A stretch of DNA of 64,000 nucleotides from Austropuccinia psidii. Its lineage: Eukaryota > Basidiomycota > Pucciniomycetes > Pucciniales > Sphaerophragmiaceae. The notes beneath the pieces are model-generated. The model was not told the DNA's origin. It made no database searches and saw only the letters and a program-made list of their open reading frames with translations. Each line of letters begins with the position of its first letter. The stretch's first letter is position 1. The DNA is taken from the NCBI GenBank assembly GCA_023105745.1, contig JALGQZ010000015.1, positions 18,018,499-18,082,498 on the forward strand, written 5' to 3'. Shown here in pieces: positions 11,886 to 23,660 of the stretch. Position numbers and translations under genes: made by a program.

Positions 11886-11902
11886 ACCATAAATATCTCT
11901 CA
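11863..11902 (+). terminator. 17-bp perfect hairpin spanning the ORF1 stop codon
   Basis: TGAGAGATATTTATGGT and its exact reverse complement are separated by six bases. The hairpin covers the last codons and the TAA of ORF1 and faces the convergent transposase. It could end or insulate transcription or stabilise the mRNA end; the role is inferred. Confidence 0.55.
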
Positions 11903-12337
11903 ATTTATGTAATATTGTAATGGAGATGAATTCAAAGTCATCTCCATGACAATCATTTTTCCTTGTCTGAAACTGCTAATGATATCCAAGCATAGTTACT
12001 TGTTAGGATACATATTTTGATATACAAAGCATTTGTCTTGGGTGATTGCTTTAACCAGTTATTGTATTAGCTTATTTGAAATGCAAAAACAACTGAAACA
12101 GAAAAATATTAATAAACATTTGAAAAGTAAGCCACAATTGAGTACCCTATTGATAACCATCTGTCCACCAGTCTGATGGGGTTTGCCTACAACAACAGCA
12201 CCTAAGACCCTATTTAGCCAGCATCCCATGTGAAGTGGCCTTTGAGTTGCACTTATCTTCCTCAATATAACAATATTGTGCTATCCACATCCCATTATTG
12301 CCCCCATATCCTCATAATACACTTACTACTTCTAAAT

Positions 12338-12586
12338 ATGCCCAAAATCTCTCATAATGAGGAAGCCATTATTGATCTGCCCCAAGAAACATATGATTTG
12401 ATCAGAGAACTTAATTTCTACAAAAGAAAAATAGAAATATTGAAATCACAAAATGATGCTATGGATGGCCAAACATCACAGCTCCAATCTGACATCCAAC
12501 ATAGAGATCCCACCCTTGAAGCCTTGTTGAATGAGTATGAGGCACAACTGCGCACTTTACAATGTTGCCTAGAACAGATGTTATGA
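12338..12586 (+). CDS. Small coiled-coil ORF inside the Harbinger element
   Basis: An 82-residue ORF opens at the ATG at 12338 and closes with TGA at 12584-12586, with no internal stops. It is hydrophilic and probably helical, with heptad-like stretches such as YDLIRELNFYKRKIEIL and LLNEYEAQLRTLQ; no catalytic motif is visible. An in-frame extension upstream to 12230 looks unlike the rest and is probably not translated. It lies between ORF1 and the transposase, where two-gene Harbinger elements normally have nothing. It may be a third element protein, a displaced ORF1 exon, or a captured fragment. I do not recognise the family. Confidence 0.4.
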   Translation: MPKISHNEEAIIDLPQETYDLIRELNFYKRKIEILKSQNDAMDGQTSQLQSDIQHRDPTLEALLNEYEAQLRTLQCCLEQML

Positions 12587-12836
12587 GCACGTGTGCACAT
12601 TATCTTTCTATTAACAAATTGCACACCATCTGAACACTATTGTGAGCATTCGAGTTAATAATGGGCTATCTTATTTTCTCACATTTATTCTTTGTGAACA
12701 AACAAGTGGGATGTCATTGGTGGCTGCAGTGCAACTCATTATCAAAACAAACACTTCCTTTAATTACGTCACTTGCAATCATCAGAGTATTTACAACAAT
12801 TGCCTAAAATGACTGATCAAACAGTAGACAAACCAA

Positions 12837-13983
12837 CTATGCATTATTCCCATTAAGAATGTTATGTAGAATCATGCATGCAATGGTCACCTTACCTGTA
12901 TTCATTGGCAGAATTGCCTGAGGTGATAATAAGCATTGAAATCTATTTTTCAATCTCCCAAATGCCTGTTGAACAACCATTCTACCCAAATAATTTCTTA
13001 TTAGCAATTCATGTATCTAAGGTTTCCCCCAAAAAAATCCCATGCTTACTGTGTTGTGGAGTGGATGTTATTGAATGTTTGATGCTCTTCACTCCTTGCC
13101 TTTTTGGATGGTGTGAGAATCAGCACCTTGGACAAATATCCAGAATCCCCAATGAGTAAACAGTCCTGTGGGAATCTTGCTATGCCATTTAATAAGTCCC
13201 TCCCAATCTTAGACTTGTGAAAAAGTCTACTATCATGTACCAAGCCTGGTAGTCCTCCAAACACCTATGAACAATGTATAAAAATTTAGTTAAGGTTATA
13301 TTATCTATTCAAACCATTGCTTACATTTCTGAAATTCCCCTCACCATCAACAATACATTGAAATACTATTGAATGGCAACCCTTACAATTGACATACAAA
13401 TTCCACTCATTGTTGGGAGGTGGAATGATAGGAATATGGGTGCCATCTATGGCACCAATTATGTTTGTAAGTCCTTGTCTGTGCTTGAAAGAATCTCTAA
13501 TCACATTCCACTCAGCATTGTTATTCACAGCTGGAAGTCTGATTGCAAACCACTGCATTAGATTCTGAATTATAGAAAATGAAACTCAAATCTTACCTTA
13601 TAGTCAAATCATGCAAGTGTAATACAATTTTGTGAACTACCTCTTGCCTTTCCAATGTTGAATAAGTGCCCCACTGTTTCATATGAGCTCCCATGGCCCA
13701 ATTGATAGAGTGTAACCCCCACTTTCTCCTCTATTGTTAAGCTTTGAATGTCTTCTTGGCTTCCATTTGAGATGTCCATGGATATTGAATGGACCAGGGT
13801 AAAAAATTTGTCACGTCCCATTTGGAATAGCCCTATGAACCTTGCTTTGTTGTATAATGACTCATTGTTCCATGGATTGAAGTGCTCCCCATGTTGTATT
13901 GGCTGATGATGATGACGGCTTAAATGGCTGTAGCATGATAAATGAAATGCCCAAAAGATGCTAAAAAAGGAAATGATTTGCAT
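12837..13983 (-). pseudogene. Harbinger-type DDE transposase (HARBI1-like), decayed
   Basis: Minus-strand exons show the DDE_Tnp_4/HARBI1 layout: an N-terminal helical region (from an ATG at 13983; motif VGVTLYQLGHGSSYETVGHLF), then GAIDGTHIPI with the first Asp at 13445-13447, then PGLVHDSR with the second Asp at 13232-13234, LIGDSGYL, and finally QQAFGRLKNRF and a C-terminal LHNIL. Introns fit at 13265-13324 (60 bp) and 12997-13049 (53 bp), and the stop is at 12837-12839. The usual catalytic Glu just before the AFGRLK block is Gln (CAA, 12969-12971). A frameshift or unresolved intron lies at about 13560-13640. The enzyme would cut at the inverted repeats and insert at TWA sites; this copy should be inactive. 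Confidence 0.85.
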
Positions 13984-14157
13984 GAATGTAAGATCATCCA
14001 CTTTGAAAAGATACCAAGATGAATTTTGTTTTATCAAAAAGACATAAATGCAAAAGATTTTGAAAAACAAATGAAAAAAATTTTGATTAAAAAATTTATT
14101 TAATTTTTAATTAAAATCTAAACTGAAACCTAACTCAAAATGTTTCGTAATTTTTTT

Positions 14158-14183
14158 TTAAAACCCTGATCATAAACCGGGCC
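14158..14183 (-). repeat. Right terminal inverted repeat of the Harbinger element
   Basis: Partner of 10337-10362, read inward on the minus strand as GGCCCGGTTTATGATCAGGG followed by TTTTAA. TTA follows at 14184-14186. Confidence 0.8.
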
Positions 14184-14252
14184 TTAATTTTGATTGTTAG
14201 ATAGTCTGTATTGATTAAATTAAAATTAATTAATTGAATTTAAGCAGAAATT

Positions 14253-14398
14253 CAAAATAAAAAAATCAAAAAAATAAAAAAATAAAAAATAAAAAAATAA
14301 AAAAATAAAAAAATAAAAAATAAAAAAATAAAAAATAAAAAATTTATTTGATTTTTTTAAATTTAAATTTTTTTATTTTTTATTTTTTATTTTTTATT
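14253..14398. repeat. Inverted A6T / T6A low-complexity tract
   Basis: A run of AAAAAAT-like units (14253-14345) is followed by its strand-swapped counterpart, TTTTTTA-like units (14346-14398), making a long imperfect palindrome. It occupies the short space between the Harbinger element and the J-protein gene. Confidence 0.8.
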
Positions 14399-14415
14399 GA
14401 TCAATTTAATTCAAT

Positions 14416-14453
14416 TTGACCTTCTTGACCGTTTCAAATTGACCCAATTGACC
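14416..14453 (+). promoter_or_regulatory. Cluster of four TTGACC words upstream of the J-protein gene
   Basis: TTGACC occurs at 14416, 14425, 14439 and 14448, two pairs each spaced 9 bp, about 100-137 bp before the ATG. The regular spacing suggests a binding-site cluster or a decayed minisatellite; no factor is assigned. Confidence 0.35.
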
Positions 14454-14552
14454 CAATTTCCTCAATTTCCTTAAATTAAATTAAATTTCATCAAATTTTT
14501 AAAAAAATTAATTTACTCCTCTAAATTTTTAATTTCTTAAATTATTTTGATC

Positions 14553-16445
14553 ATGTTGGATTATTTTTTTAAATCAACCTCAAGTAAGTCTTCTCATCAT
14601 CAATCAAATCCTCATAAATCTTCACAATCAAGCCAGATTTTAGAGATAGCCATAGAGATAGAGACTTACTTTGCTCAATTTAATTCTTCATTAGATTCTA
14701 ACGATATCCTTTTGGATCTTTCAAATCAAAATTCATCCTCTTCTAATTCTACAACTTCATCTTCAAATTCTTTAGCTTCTACTAATCTCAATAATCAACC
14801 TAGTCCTAGTGTCACTTCATCTTCTCATCAATCTTCAAAACAACAAAAAATTTATTCAACTTCATCTTCAAGACCTATCAGATACTCTTCATGCCCAAGA
14901 TCTAATTCGACTTCTAATCATCTATCTTCTTCAAATTTAAAATCAAAATCTTTCAATCGTTCAGCTTCTTATTCCTCTAATAATTATTCAAATCATTCAT
15001 CTATTTCATCAAAAAAAAATCATCATGATCGTTTGGCTTGCGATCTAGTAGATCAAATTAATCATCAAAATAACCTTTATTCAATCTTGGGATTTAAATC
15101 AAATCTTTCAACTCATCAAATTAAATTTGAAGATATCAGAAAAGCTTACATCACTAGATCTAGACTTTGTCATCCTGAGTAAGTCAAATTAAATCTTGAA
15201 AATCTTTCAATCAAAACTCATTCTTTTAAACTTATTTTATTCTTTAATCCTTAGCAAGTTACCTAATTATGGCCCTTGTACTGCCGCATTTCAAAAATTA
15301 AGCTTTGCTTACGAAACCCTTTCAAAATCTTCAAGTAGAAGAATTTATGATTTTACACTAAAAGCTAATCATCATCGTTCATTTAAATCTCAAAATCATT
15401 CGTAAGAAAATCATTCATTCAACAAAATTTAAATTCAAATATCCATTTAATTTAATTTAATTCATCTCATCTCATCTTATTTCATTCTTTCGCTTTTTTT
15501 ATTTCCTCTATAGTCAATTCAATCCCTCCTCATCTTCAGATCAATTCAATCATAATGATATACATCCTTCTTATAATATTAATGCTGATGAAACTTTAAA
15601 TAGTGTATTATATTCAACCTTTTGCGAATTCATGGATGGTGATTTTCAAATGATTCGAGTTTTAATCAGTAAGCTAACATACCCTCAAACAAAAAATCAT
15701 CCCTAATGCCCTCTTTTTCTTTTTTTAAAACAAAAACTTCAACTAAAGATCATACTTTTTTTCCCTAATAGATGCTCTAAATGAAGGAAATCCAGGATTA
15801 AATCTTGGTGATGAAACAATCAACAATCTTGAAACCACATTTAAAAAACTTCGAACTATTCTCTTAACAGGTCAAAAATACTTGAAACTCGTCAGATTTG
15901 AATTAATTAAACTTTATGAAATTCAATCAAACTTACGCTCTCTAAGTTATTTCAATCTTATGGGAAGAGTCAGTCTAAGTCTCGCACTAGCTAGGGTCAC
16001 TATATCAATCCCTATGAGAATCGATCAAGCAATGAGAGGACTTGAAGATAGTAATATAGATCATGATGATCTAAATAATAATAATAATAATAATAATGAT
16101 CAAGTTAATGAAAAAAATCAAAAAGAGCCTCATCAATCAAATTCAAATCATCCTCAATCTCAAGATTTCAACCAACGTTCTGGAATCTTACCACCTCGGG
16201 TGGCTGGCCTGCTAGAAGCTACTGTAGCTGTTCTGGAACGAGGAGAACGAGCTACAATGTGGGCTAGTGGCAAACATGATGATCTAGATCGTCAACCAAT
16301 TTCAAAAACTAGTTCTCAATTCAAAGATTCATCAAAACCTTCCTCCAAAGTCGATTCAAAAGATGTTGATCTTAATCAAATCAATCTAAGTACCAAACTT
16401 GAACTAGGTTCAGCATTATCAACTTTTCAAGCTCAACCTTCTTGA
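14553..16445 (+). CDS. J-domain (DnaJ/Hsp40-type) co-chaperone, four exons
   Basis: Exons 14553-15178, 15255-15401, 15514-15668 and 15772-16445 join through GTAAG...TAG introns of 76, 112 and 103 bp into an uninterrupted 533-codon frame. J-domain proteins stimulate the ATPase of Hsp70. Residues 1-170 are Ser/Asn-rich and probably disordered. The J domain is at about 174-241: YSILGF, helix II, HPDK at 207-210 (HPD split by intron 1), and helix III with FQKLSFAYETLS...YD. The C-terminal half is helical (FKKLRTILLTGQKYLKLVRFE...), with an Asn tract near residues 407-416. There is no Gly/Phe region, zinc-binding CxxCxGxG repeat or clear transmembrane segment, so this is a class C (type III) J protein. 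The specific orthologue is not recognised. ATG at 14553 is the first in-frame ATG; it is the only well-preserved host gene here. Confidence 0.88.
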
Positions 16446-19400
16446 ATCATTAGTAAAGAAAAACTTTAATTATTTCAATTCAACTAAGGCAAGTACAAAT
16501 TGATATGTAAACTTTTAATTGGCTTTGAAGGCCATTGGATAATATGATCACTTTTGTACATTTTGGGCTTTTAACTTTAATCACGACAGTTTATTGGGTT
16601 CATTATTAATGGTAATATTTTTTATCTTGTTTTTATACTAAACATAATCATCATCAAATTGGCACTTGTTTTTCTCTTTTTTCTGTAAAATTAAACCACA
16701 AACGAGAAATTTAGAAAGTGAAAAGGAAGTTGGAATGAATTTTTACATTGGCAAAAAATCCTCTCGAGTTGACAACGCTTTTATTCACCTTAAATTAATA
16801 AAGCTGGTCATCATCCAGGTTGATCTATGCTCTTAATACGCCATTCGTTTTTGCGATTTTGTTCAAGGTCAAGGGAGAATTTATCAATTAAAATCATTAT
16901 CGCTTTCAAGTTTTAAAGACTCAGAACCTTTCAATTTACATAGTCGACTTTTGAATTATGTTTGGGGGAAAGTTGACTACAAGAAAAATTATATACCTGT
17001 TTGCCCGAGGAAATTTATGCTTTTGGCTAAAATTAACTCAGCAAAATGAACACTTTATTTTACATATTTGCCCTTCTTTTAAGGCTGCTTTTCTTAATAT
17101 AAATATTAAAGTTTTTTTTCGTGTTATTTCCAATCCAAACTCAAAAAAAAAGTCTTCAAAAAAAGGAAATATAATAAACATGTTATAGCAAACATTTCAT
17201 CACTAAAATAATATTTTTTTTCAATCAAAAAATAAACATATTATGATTAAATGTCAAAATGTTTATCAATATTAAAATATAATTAAATTCTTATTATCAT
17301 TAAAAAACATCAAACATTGGCTATTTGTTATTAATAATATATTTTATTGTTCTTTTTTTTTGACTAGTTAAATTTAAACATAAAATACTTTATGGAAATC
17401 ATTTCTCTCCGGAAAAACAAATTGGTTCAATTTTATCTTTTTTGTTGAGGGGGGATGGGGCATGGGGGTTATTAAAATTTATACATATTTTACTTAAAAT
17501 GAGGTAATAATAATAATAATAGGGGATTTGGAAATTCATATAAAGATTTGTTAAATTAAAGTAAGAAAACCCCTTTCCCTTGTTACCCCAATTGTAATGT
17601 AAAATAAAGCAAAAGTTGCGAGAAATGAAACTGCTTAAATATTATATTCCTTTCACACCAACAAAAAAAAACTATCTTTTTTTTTAAATTACTTCTTGTT
17701 TTTAGTTTTTTAATATTTTATTCAATCTTAATTTATTTACAGTTTTGGTGAATAAATGTAAGGTTTTAGTAAAACTAAAACACATAATTTTATGGTAAAA
17801 CATGTAAATAAGGTGTTTTTTTTTTCAAAAGGAATTAAAATAAAATCCTCAAACAAAGTTTAGGGATATTCTTTCAGTTTTTTTTGTTTTTGTGATGATT
17901 TCTTCTCAAAACACGCTTTTTTTCTTTTTTTTCTTTAAATGATAGCAATCTTAAAATAATTAAATAATTTTGTTAATAAAAAAAAAGAAAGTTGTGTTTT
18001 ATTTATTTATTGTTACAATAATATAGGAGTTGTTGATACAATAAGGACAGTGTAGTTGATTCAATAAAAATCATTTATTATTATTATTATTATCATAATA
18101 ACAAACTCATTATTTTTCCTTTTTTTTTGAAAGAAAAAAATACAATGAAAATTTTTAAGTTGGAGTTTTTTCAATCTGAAAAAACAATATTGCTTTTTTT
18201 AAGGTTTTGATTAAAAAAAAAGTTAATAATAATAATAAAAAAGAAAATTCCAAAAAAAAAAAAAAATTAAAAAATCACCAAAAAATCTTTTCTTTTAAGA
18301 TTCTTTTTCTTTTTGAAAAAAAAACAACACTTTATTTAAATATTTTTACCATTAAATTATGTGTTTTGAACATAACTTGTTAAAAACAAAACAAGATATA
18401 ATGGATTTTTTTTTTACTAAAAAACTTACAAATATTTTTTATAAAAACCATTTATTTAATATTCTTAATTTTATGTTTTTTTTTTCTTTTGGAATAATAA
18501 TAAGAATAATATATAAATATCATTTTTTTTTCTTGAAAAAAAAACAAACTAATTATTCTATTGATTTTTATTCATCTATTTAGAATTAAAGTCAAAAATA
18601 ATCAAAAAAAAATTTTTTTCTGAAACTTAAAAAAAAAACAATTATAATTATAATAAGAATATTATTTATTTATTTATTTTGAATATTTTTTTTTGCTTTT
18701 TTTTTAAAAGGTATTAAATAAATTCAAATTAATTATTAAATAGAAATATATAGTTAGAGATAGAAATAGAGTAAGAAATTACAAAATAAGATATAAAAAA
18801 TAAATTAAGAAAAAACAAAAGTGTTAGTTTTTTTTTCAAATATTATTGGGAGGGGGTGTCAAAATTACAAAATCTCAAAGTTAAAATATTTTGACTTTTT
18901 TTTTTTAAATTAAAATCTCTAATTATTTTTTTTTCTTTTGTAAATATAAATTTCAAATTTTCAAAGAGTCATGGTATTTTAAAATAAAAAAGGACCTTTA
19001 TTTTTAATTCCAAATACCAAATTAATCCTGTTTAACATTGAGTAAAATTCATATTAAATCAAATAACATTAATTCCTCCTTTAATTCAAGTCATTCACTT
19101 TCTCCTCAAGCTCCAGCACCTTTCCACTAAAATTTACCAAATATTAGTCAATATGTCAAAATCTTCTTCACAATAACCTTTGATATGTTCATTTAAATAA
19201 CTTTGATTGGTTGATGCCATTGAATCCAGAATATATCCAGAAATAGAAGAATATATAGAACTAATATATATTCTATTTAGTAAGATATATATCTAACCTC
19301 AAAATACCCAGACATCACCATATATTTACTCCTGAAGTAATTTGTTACACATACCATTTAATAAGTTTTGTAAACTATAACATAAAACTCACAATAAATT

Positions 19401-19800
19401 GTCAAAATTAATTGAAAGAATATTTAAGGTGATCAATTACTTCAAATTTCTTTTCATAAATTAACAAATAGATTCCAAAAATAAAATTTGAATTTAAATT
19501 AAAAATATTTGGATTAAATGAGAATTTAAAATATTTGGATAAGATTTTTCTGTTATTTAAATTTGGAAATTGATTTTTTTATTTTATTTTATAATAATAA
19601 GATAATTTACTTTTTTAAATAAAATGAAAATATTAATTATATTTTTTTTTTTTGATAAAAAATTTTAGAAAGGAAAAAAGATTTTAAAAATAATTTAGGA
19701 TAAAGAATTTCTTTTTAAGTTTGATTTTAATAATAATAAATTAAAATCTCATAACAATTTAATAATGGATTCCAAATGATAGTAAGAATTATTTGGAATT

Positions 19801-19831
<31 letters not shown>

Positions 19832-22300
19832 GGTAAAGATATTTTATTTAAATGAAAATAATAGAATTAAAGGGTTAATTTCATTTTATTAAGGTAATAA
19901 ATTTTAATAATTTTTTTTTTTTTTTAAAATTAAAATAAATTTTCATTCAATTTTTTGTTTAATGTAAATTCTCTCTGAATGACTCAAGTTTTCATTAATT
20001 AAGAATAAAAATAATGAAATTTATTCAAATCAACTATGATGGTGATAAAGATATATCTTATTATTAATTTTATGAAAATTCACCTTTGATAAATTCAGAA
20101 TATGTAAGAAATTCATTTAACTAATTTTTGGAAAGATCTCAAGTTAATTTTTCAATATGAAATTAGGAATTTGAAAGGATGATGAGAATCTTTTATAGAA
20201 ATTAATGAGAAGTCAATTATCTTGGAGATTGAGTTATCTAATGCCTTATTTTTAACAAAATGAAAGATAAATAATCTGATTTGTATGATGATGAGGACCT
20301 CTCCCCCAAAAGTAAAAAGTTTCAATGGTCTAAAAATGGTGGAAGGTATGGTTAATATAAAAGAAAAATTTTAAACCTAAAACAATAAATTTGTATACAA
20401 ATGATCTTTTTTTTTTTGATCAAAAGTCATTTTATCTTATTCTAATGGAATGTATATGAATAAAAATAACAGAAATTAAGAGATATTTCATTAACTAAAT
20501 CTTAAGATTGTGAATTAAAACAATTTTTCCCATAAACTATAGAGTCTTTTCATATGGTATACATCAGTTTTAATTTTTTTTTTTGAAAAGACTTAATAGT
20601 TTCTTTTTTTTATTTGAAAAGAGAATCTAAAATGGGTAATGGTTTTATTTTTGATAATATTTTCTGAGTAGATTGGCTGTGTGATTCTTTATTTTTAAAG
20701 CTTTCTATAAAATTTCAATTATCCCAGTTTTTTTTTTTAACAAAAAACTCAAATTGAATTTCAAGACAGTGAATTACATTACCAGAAGGATGAAATAAAG
20801 AATAAACTTGTTTAAAAGAATTTTTTGAAATAAAATAAAAAATACCATAATTTCATGAATTAAGGTATTTTTTGTTGGTATAAGGTTTATTTTGAAGTAA
20901 ATCTTAAGTTATAAAAAAACTTTGTGAAGTTTTTAAATTAATTGAATTCTTGAATATTAATTTCTGGTTTACCAAAATCTCATCAGTTAAAACTACTAAT
21001 TATTTATTCAGTGTAATATTAAAAGCCTTTGAAGAAGTTCATAATTAATTAATTAATCAATTTTTCTTAATTGATTCATCTTTTCATATTCAATTTATTG
21101 AATAGTTAATCCAAGTTTTCTATAATAAGCACCTTATTATCTTCCTGAATTAGATCCTTGAAAAAATAATTTAAATTATTTTATGGTAACTCCTAATAAG
21201 ATTGGATTTTAAGTAATTTTCTTCTTATTATTAAAAAAGTAACTCAAATTTATATTTGATTTTTGAATATTTTTAAAAGATGGAGTTGAATTTTTGAATT
21301 TATAAATTTTGATAAGGTAGGCTTAATTATATTATTAGCAATGAAATATGATTTGAATAGAATTTTGATAGTTGGAAGAATTAAAAAGGAGGAATTAAGG
21401 TCTTTATTGTAAAGTGGAATAAATGAAAATTATTTATATCTATTTTTAAAATTTTAAATCTTTGAAATGAATTTATTATTAATTTTCAAAATATTTTTTT
21501 TTGAGCTTGAATATGGTTCAAAAATTATAATCAGATTAATAAAAATTTATTATTGGTTTAATCCTGATAATTTAATAATCAATATTAAGAATTTATGAAT
21601 TTTAAGATATCAAGCTTTTTTATGGTTTACTAATAATCATTTCATCAATTCAATTTTTGAAAATTGAATTATTATTACTCAAATAATTGTTTTCAAGTTG
21701 TATAAAAGGAATTCTTTTTTGATAATTTATTATTAAAAATGATTAATAAGCTTATAAGACCCAGCTCCATGTGTATGATGTGTCTGTGAAACTGTTGATA
21801 ATATTACTATTAATCAACAGTAATATGACCATTTGTATGAAATATGATAATAAAAATTATTATAGCTACAATGAAATAATTAAAGAATTATTTCTTTTAT
21901 GTGTTATACACTACAAGTGATTATAACAGTAAGCAGTAATTGTCTACAAGAATCAATTACAAGAAGAATTTAATAATAAAAACTTCTTTATTAAAATACT
22001 AAAATTATTTTAATATATAATTATCTTTTAAAAGGATAATCATAAATATAACTCTTGAAAAAAACTATTACTAGAGAAAAACTTTAATAATTAAGATAAA
22101 TCACTCACTAATAATCCAATGAACCTTTTTAGAAGATAATAGTAGAGAGATTTGACATAGAATTGTGGATTTAATGGATCAAAAAAATGATTTTATAAAA
22201 ATATTACAACAATATATAGTTGATTTCTATTATTTCACGTCTTTCTGATTGATCCTGAAAGATTTAACTAATACTTACTTGTTGGTACTAAAGGTATAAT
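16446..22300. other. AT-rich intergenic DNA, no gene seen
   Basis: The first few hundred bases are probably the 3' UTR and downstream region of the J-protein gene. The rest is A/T-dominated, with ATT/AAT microsatellites (e.g. about 18068-18090) and a T run of 22 followed by an A run of 11 at about 19799-19831. Short open frames at 16958-17188 and 18359-18583 show no motifs and have chance-like composition. A small hairpin, CTGTTGAT/ATCAACAG, lies near 21791-21820. Confidence 0.6.
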
Positions 22301-22769
22301 TGAATAATGTGATGATTTTTGGAAAAAACAGCAAGAGGAGGCCTCTTTTAAGTCTAAGACAGATCACAGAGGCATTCCATGGAGCAAAATGAAAAATCAG
22401 TGAGTGAAAAAACAATAAACATTTTTGGATTATTGATTGCATCATCTGTTGTCACGTAAGATTATAATAATTACTTAATTGAAGCTTTTATGTGACTACA
22501 AACCCATTTATGGTTAAGAATAAAAGGAGTAAAAATTTTAAATATTATTTTATTTCAGAAAAATCATAGATTTCTCAAAGTTATCAATGTAATTGGAAAT
22601 TTCATGACAAAGTGTATTTTCTGTGAATTTTTAAAGATTTAGTATTTCATGTGGAATCATTGAAAATAGACTATAATTAAAGCTTTTAATTTTACTGATA
22701 AGTATAATTTTTTTTGGTTTTTATATAAATTATACAATTCTTCATTGGTCCTGAAAGCTTCATAAATAT

Positions 22770-23660
22770 TCATTAAGAATTGTATTTTTAATGAATTTTT
22801 GAAGTTTTTACCTCATTTCTATGTAGAATTGCAAATAGCACTACATGGCTGGTTGCTATGAGGTAAATCAATGGATACTAGTCCAAAAAGGGTTTTAATT
22901 AATCCTTTGGGGTTTATCCATGGAAAGTCATTAGGAATTGGCATGGTTACAGGAGTGTAAGTTGCTCTTTACCTCCTTGGCACGTCAAAATAGCAGCTTA
23001 TTTGCTATTTTCTTATGATATAATGAAGTTTTGACATGGTAACCGAGTTCCCAAAGGGTTTGAGTTTACCAATTGGGCCAAGATCAGCCATGGATCCAAG
23101 CTTTGGAGCTGTCCACACCTCAGAGGCCTCAGAAGTTGGGTATCCTGGCTCTCTTGGATGTCTTTTGTCCCCTCTAGCTATTTCCATGTCAAAAATAGAG
23201 ATTCAGGCTTCAAGACTGATATCCACTATGGGTGTACCGAAAATTCATATAGGAATACCATAGTATTAAGTGCCCAAAACATGCATAGCACTATTCTTAG
23301 TGTATATGTAACATGGGATTTCTCACATTCCCATTATTTTGGCGTGAAATTGTGAAAAACAACACTTTTCACGGACCTTTTATGTGGTATTGAAGTATTT
23401 TCCATATTACCACCTCAAAGAGTTGATTTGAGCTTATTCACTCTATGGAGCTACCCTAGGTGAAATTTTGTGTAGAATCCAAATCTGAACCTAAATCCAT
23501 GGATTTACTTACTCAATAAAAAGTTATTCATCTTTTCTGAAATCACAAATGATGAATTTTGAATATATGCATGACTTATGGGTTATGCATTGTTCAAAAT
23601 TTATTTTTGAGATAATTGTGGCCTATTTGGGCCTGTAAAATATACCTCAAGGCTCAAACC
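22770..23660 (+). repeat. Copy 1 of a diverged ~0.9 kb direct repeat
   Basis: Collinear short matches with 27250-28170 are visible in the same order and at similar spacing: ATTAAGAATTG...TTAATGAATTTT (22779 versus 27262), GGGTATCCTRGCTCT (about 23137 versus 27592) and CTACCCTAGGT (about 23455 versus 27942). They may be old LTRs flanking a decayed 3.6-kb interior, or two independent copies of a dispersed repeat. Confidence 0.55.

Larger units (their letters stand above)
10334..14186. mobile_element. Complete decayed PIF/Harbinger DNA transposon with TTA target duplication
   Basis: The element body is 10337-14183 (3847 bp), flanked by TTA at 10334-10336 and 14184-14186, the signature target duplication of PIF/Harbinger transposons. 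Its ends match as imperfect inverted repeats: GGCCCAATTGATGGTTAGG at the left, GGCCCGGTTTATGATCAGGG at the right read inward. Inside are the two genes this superfamily carries, a Myb/SANT-like DNA-binding ORF (plus strand) and a DDE transposase (minus strand), facing each other, plus a small extra ORF between them. Premature stops and a lost catalytic Glu show this copy is dead. The right end lies only about 370 bp upstream of the J-protein start codon. Confidence 0.9.
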
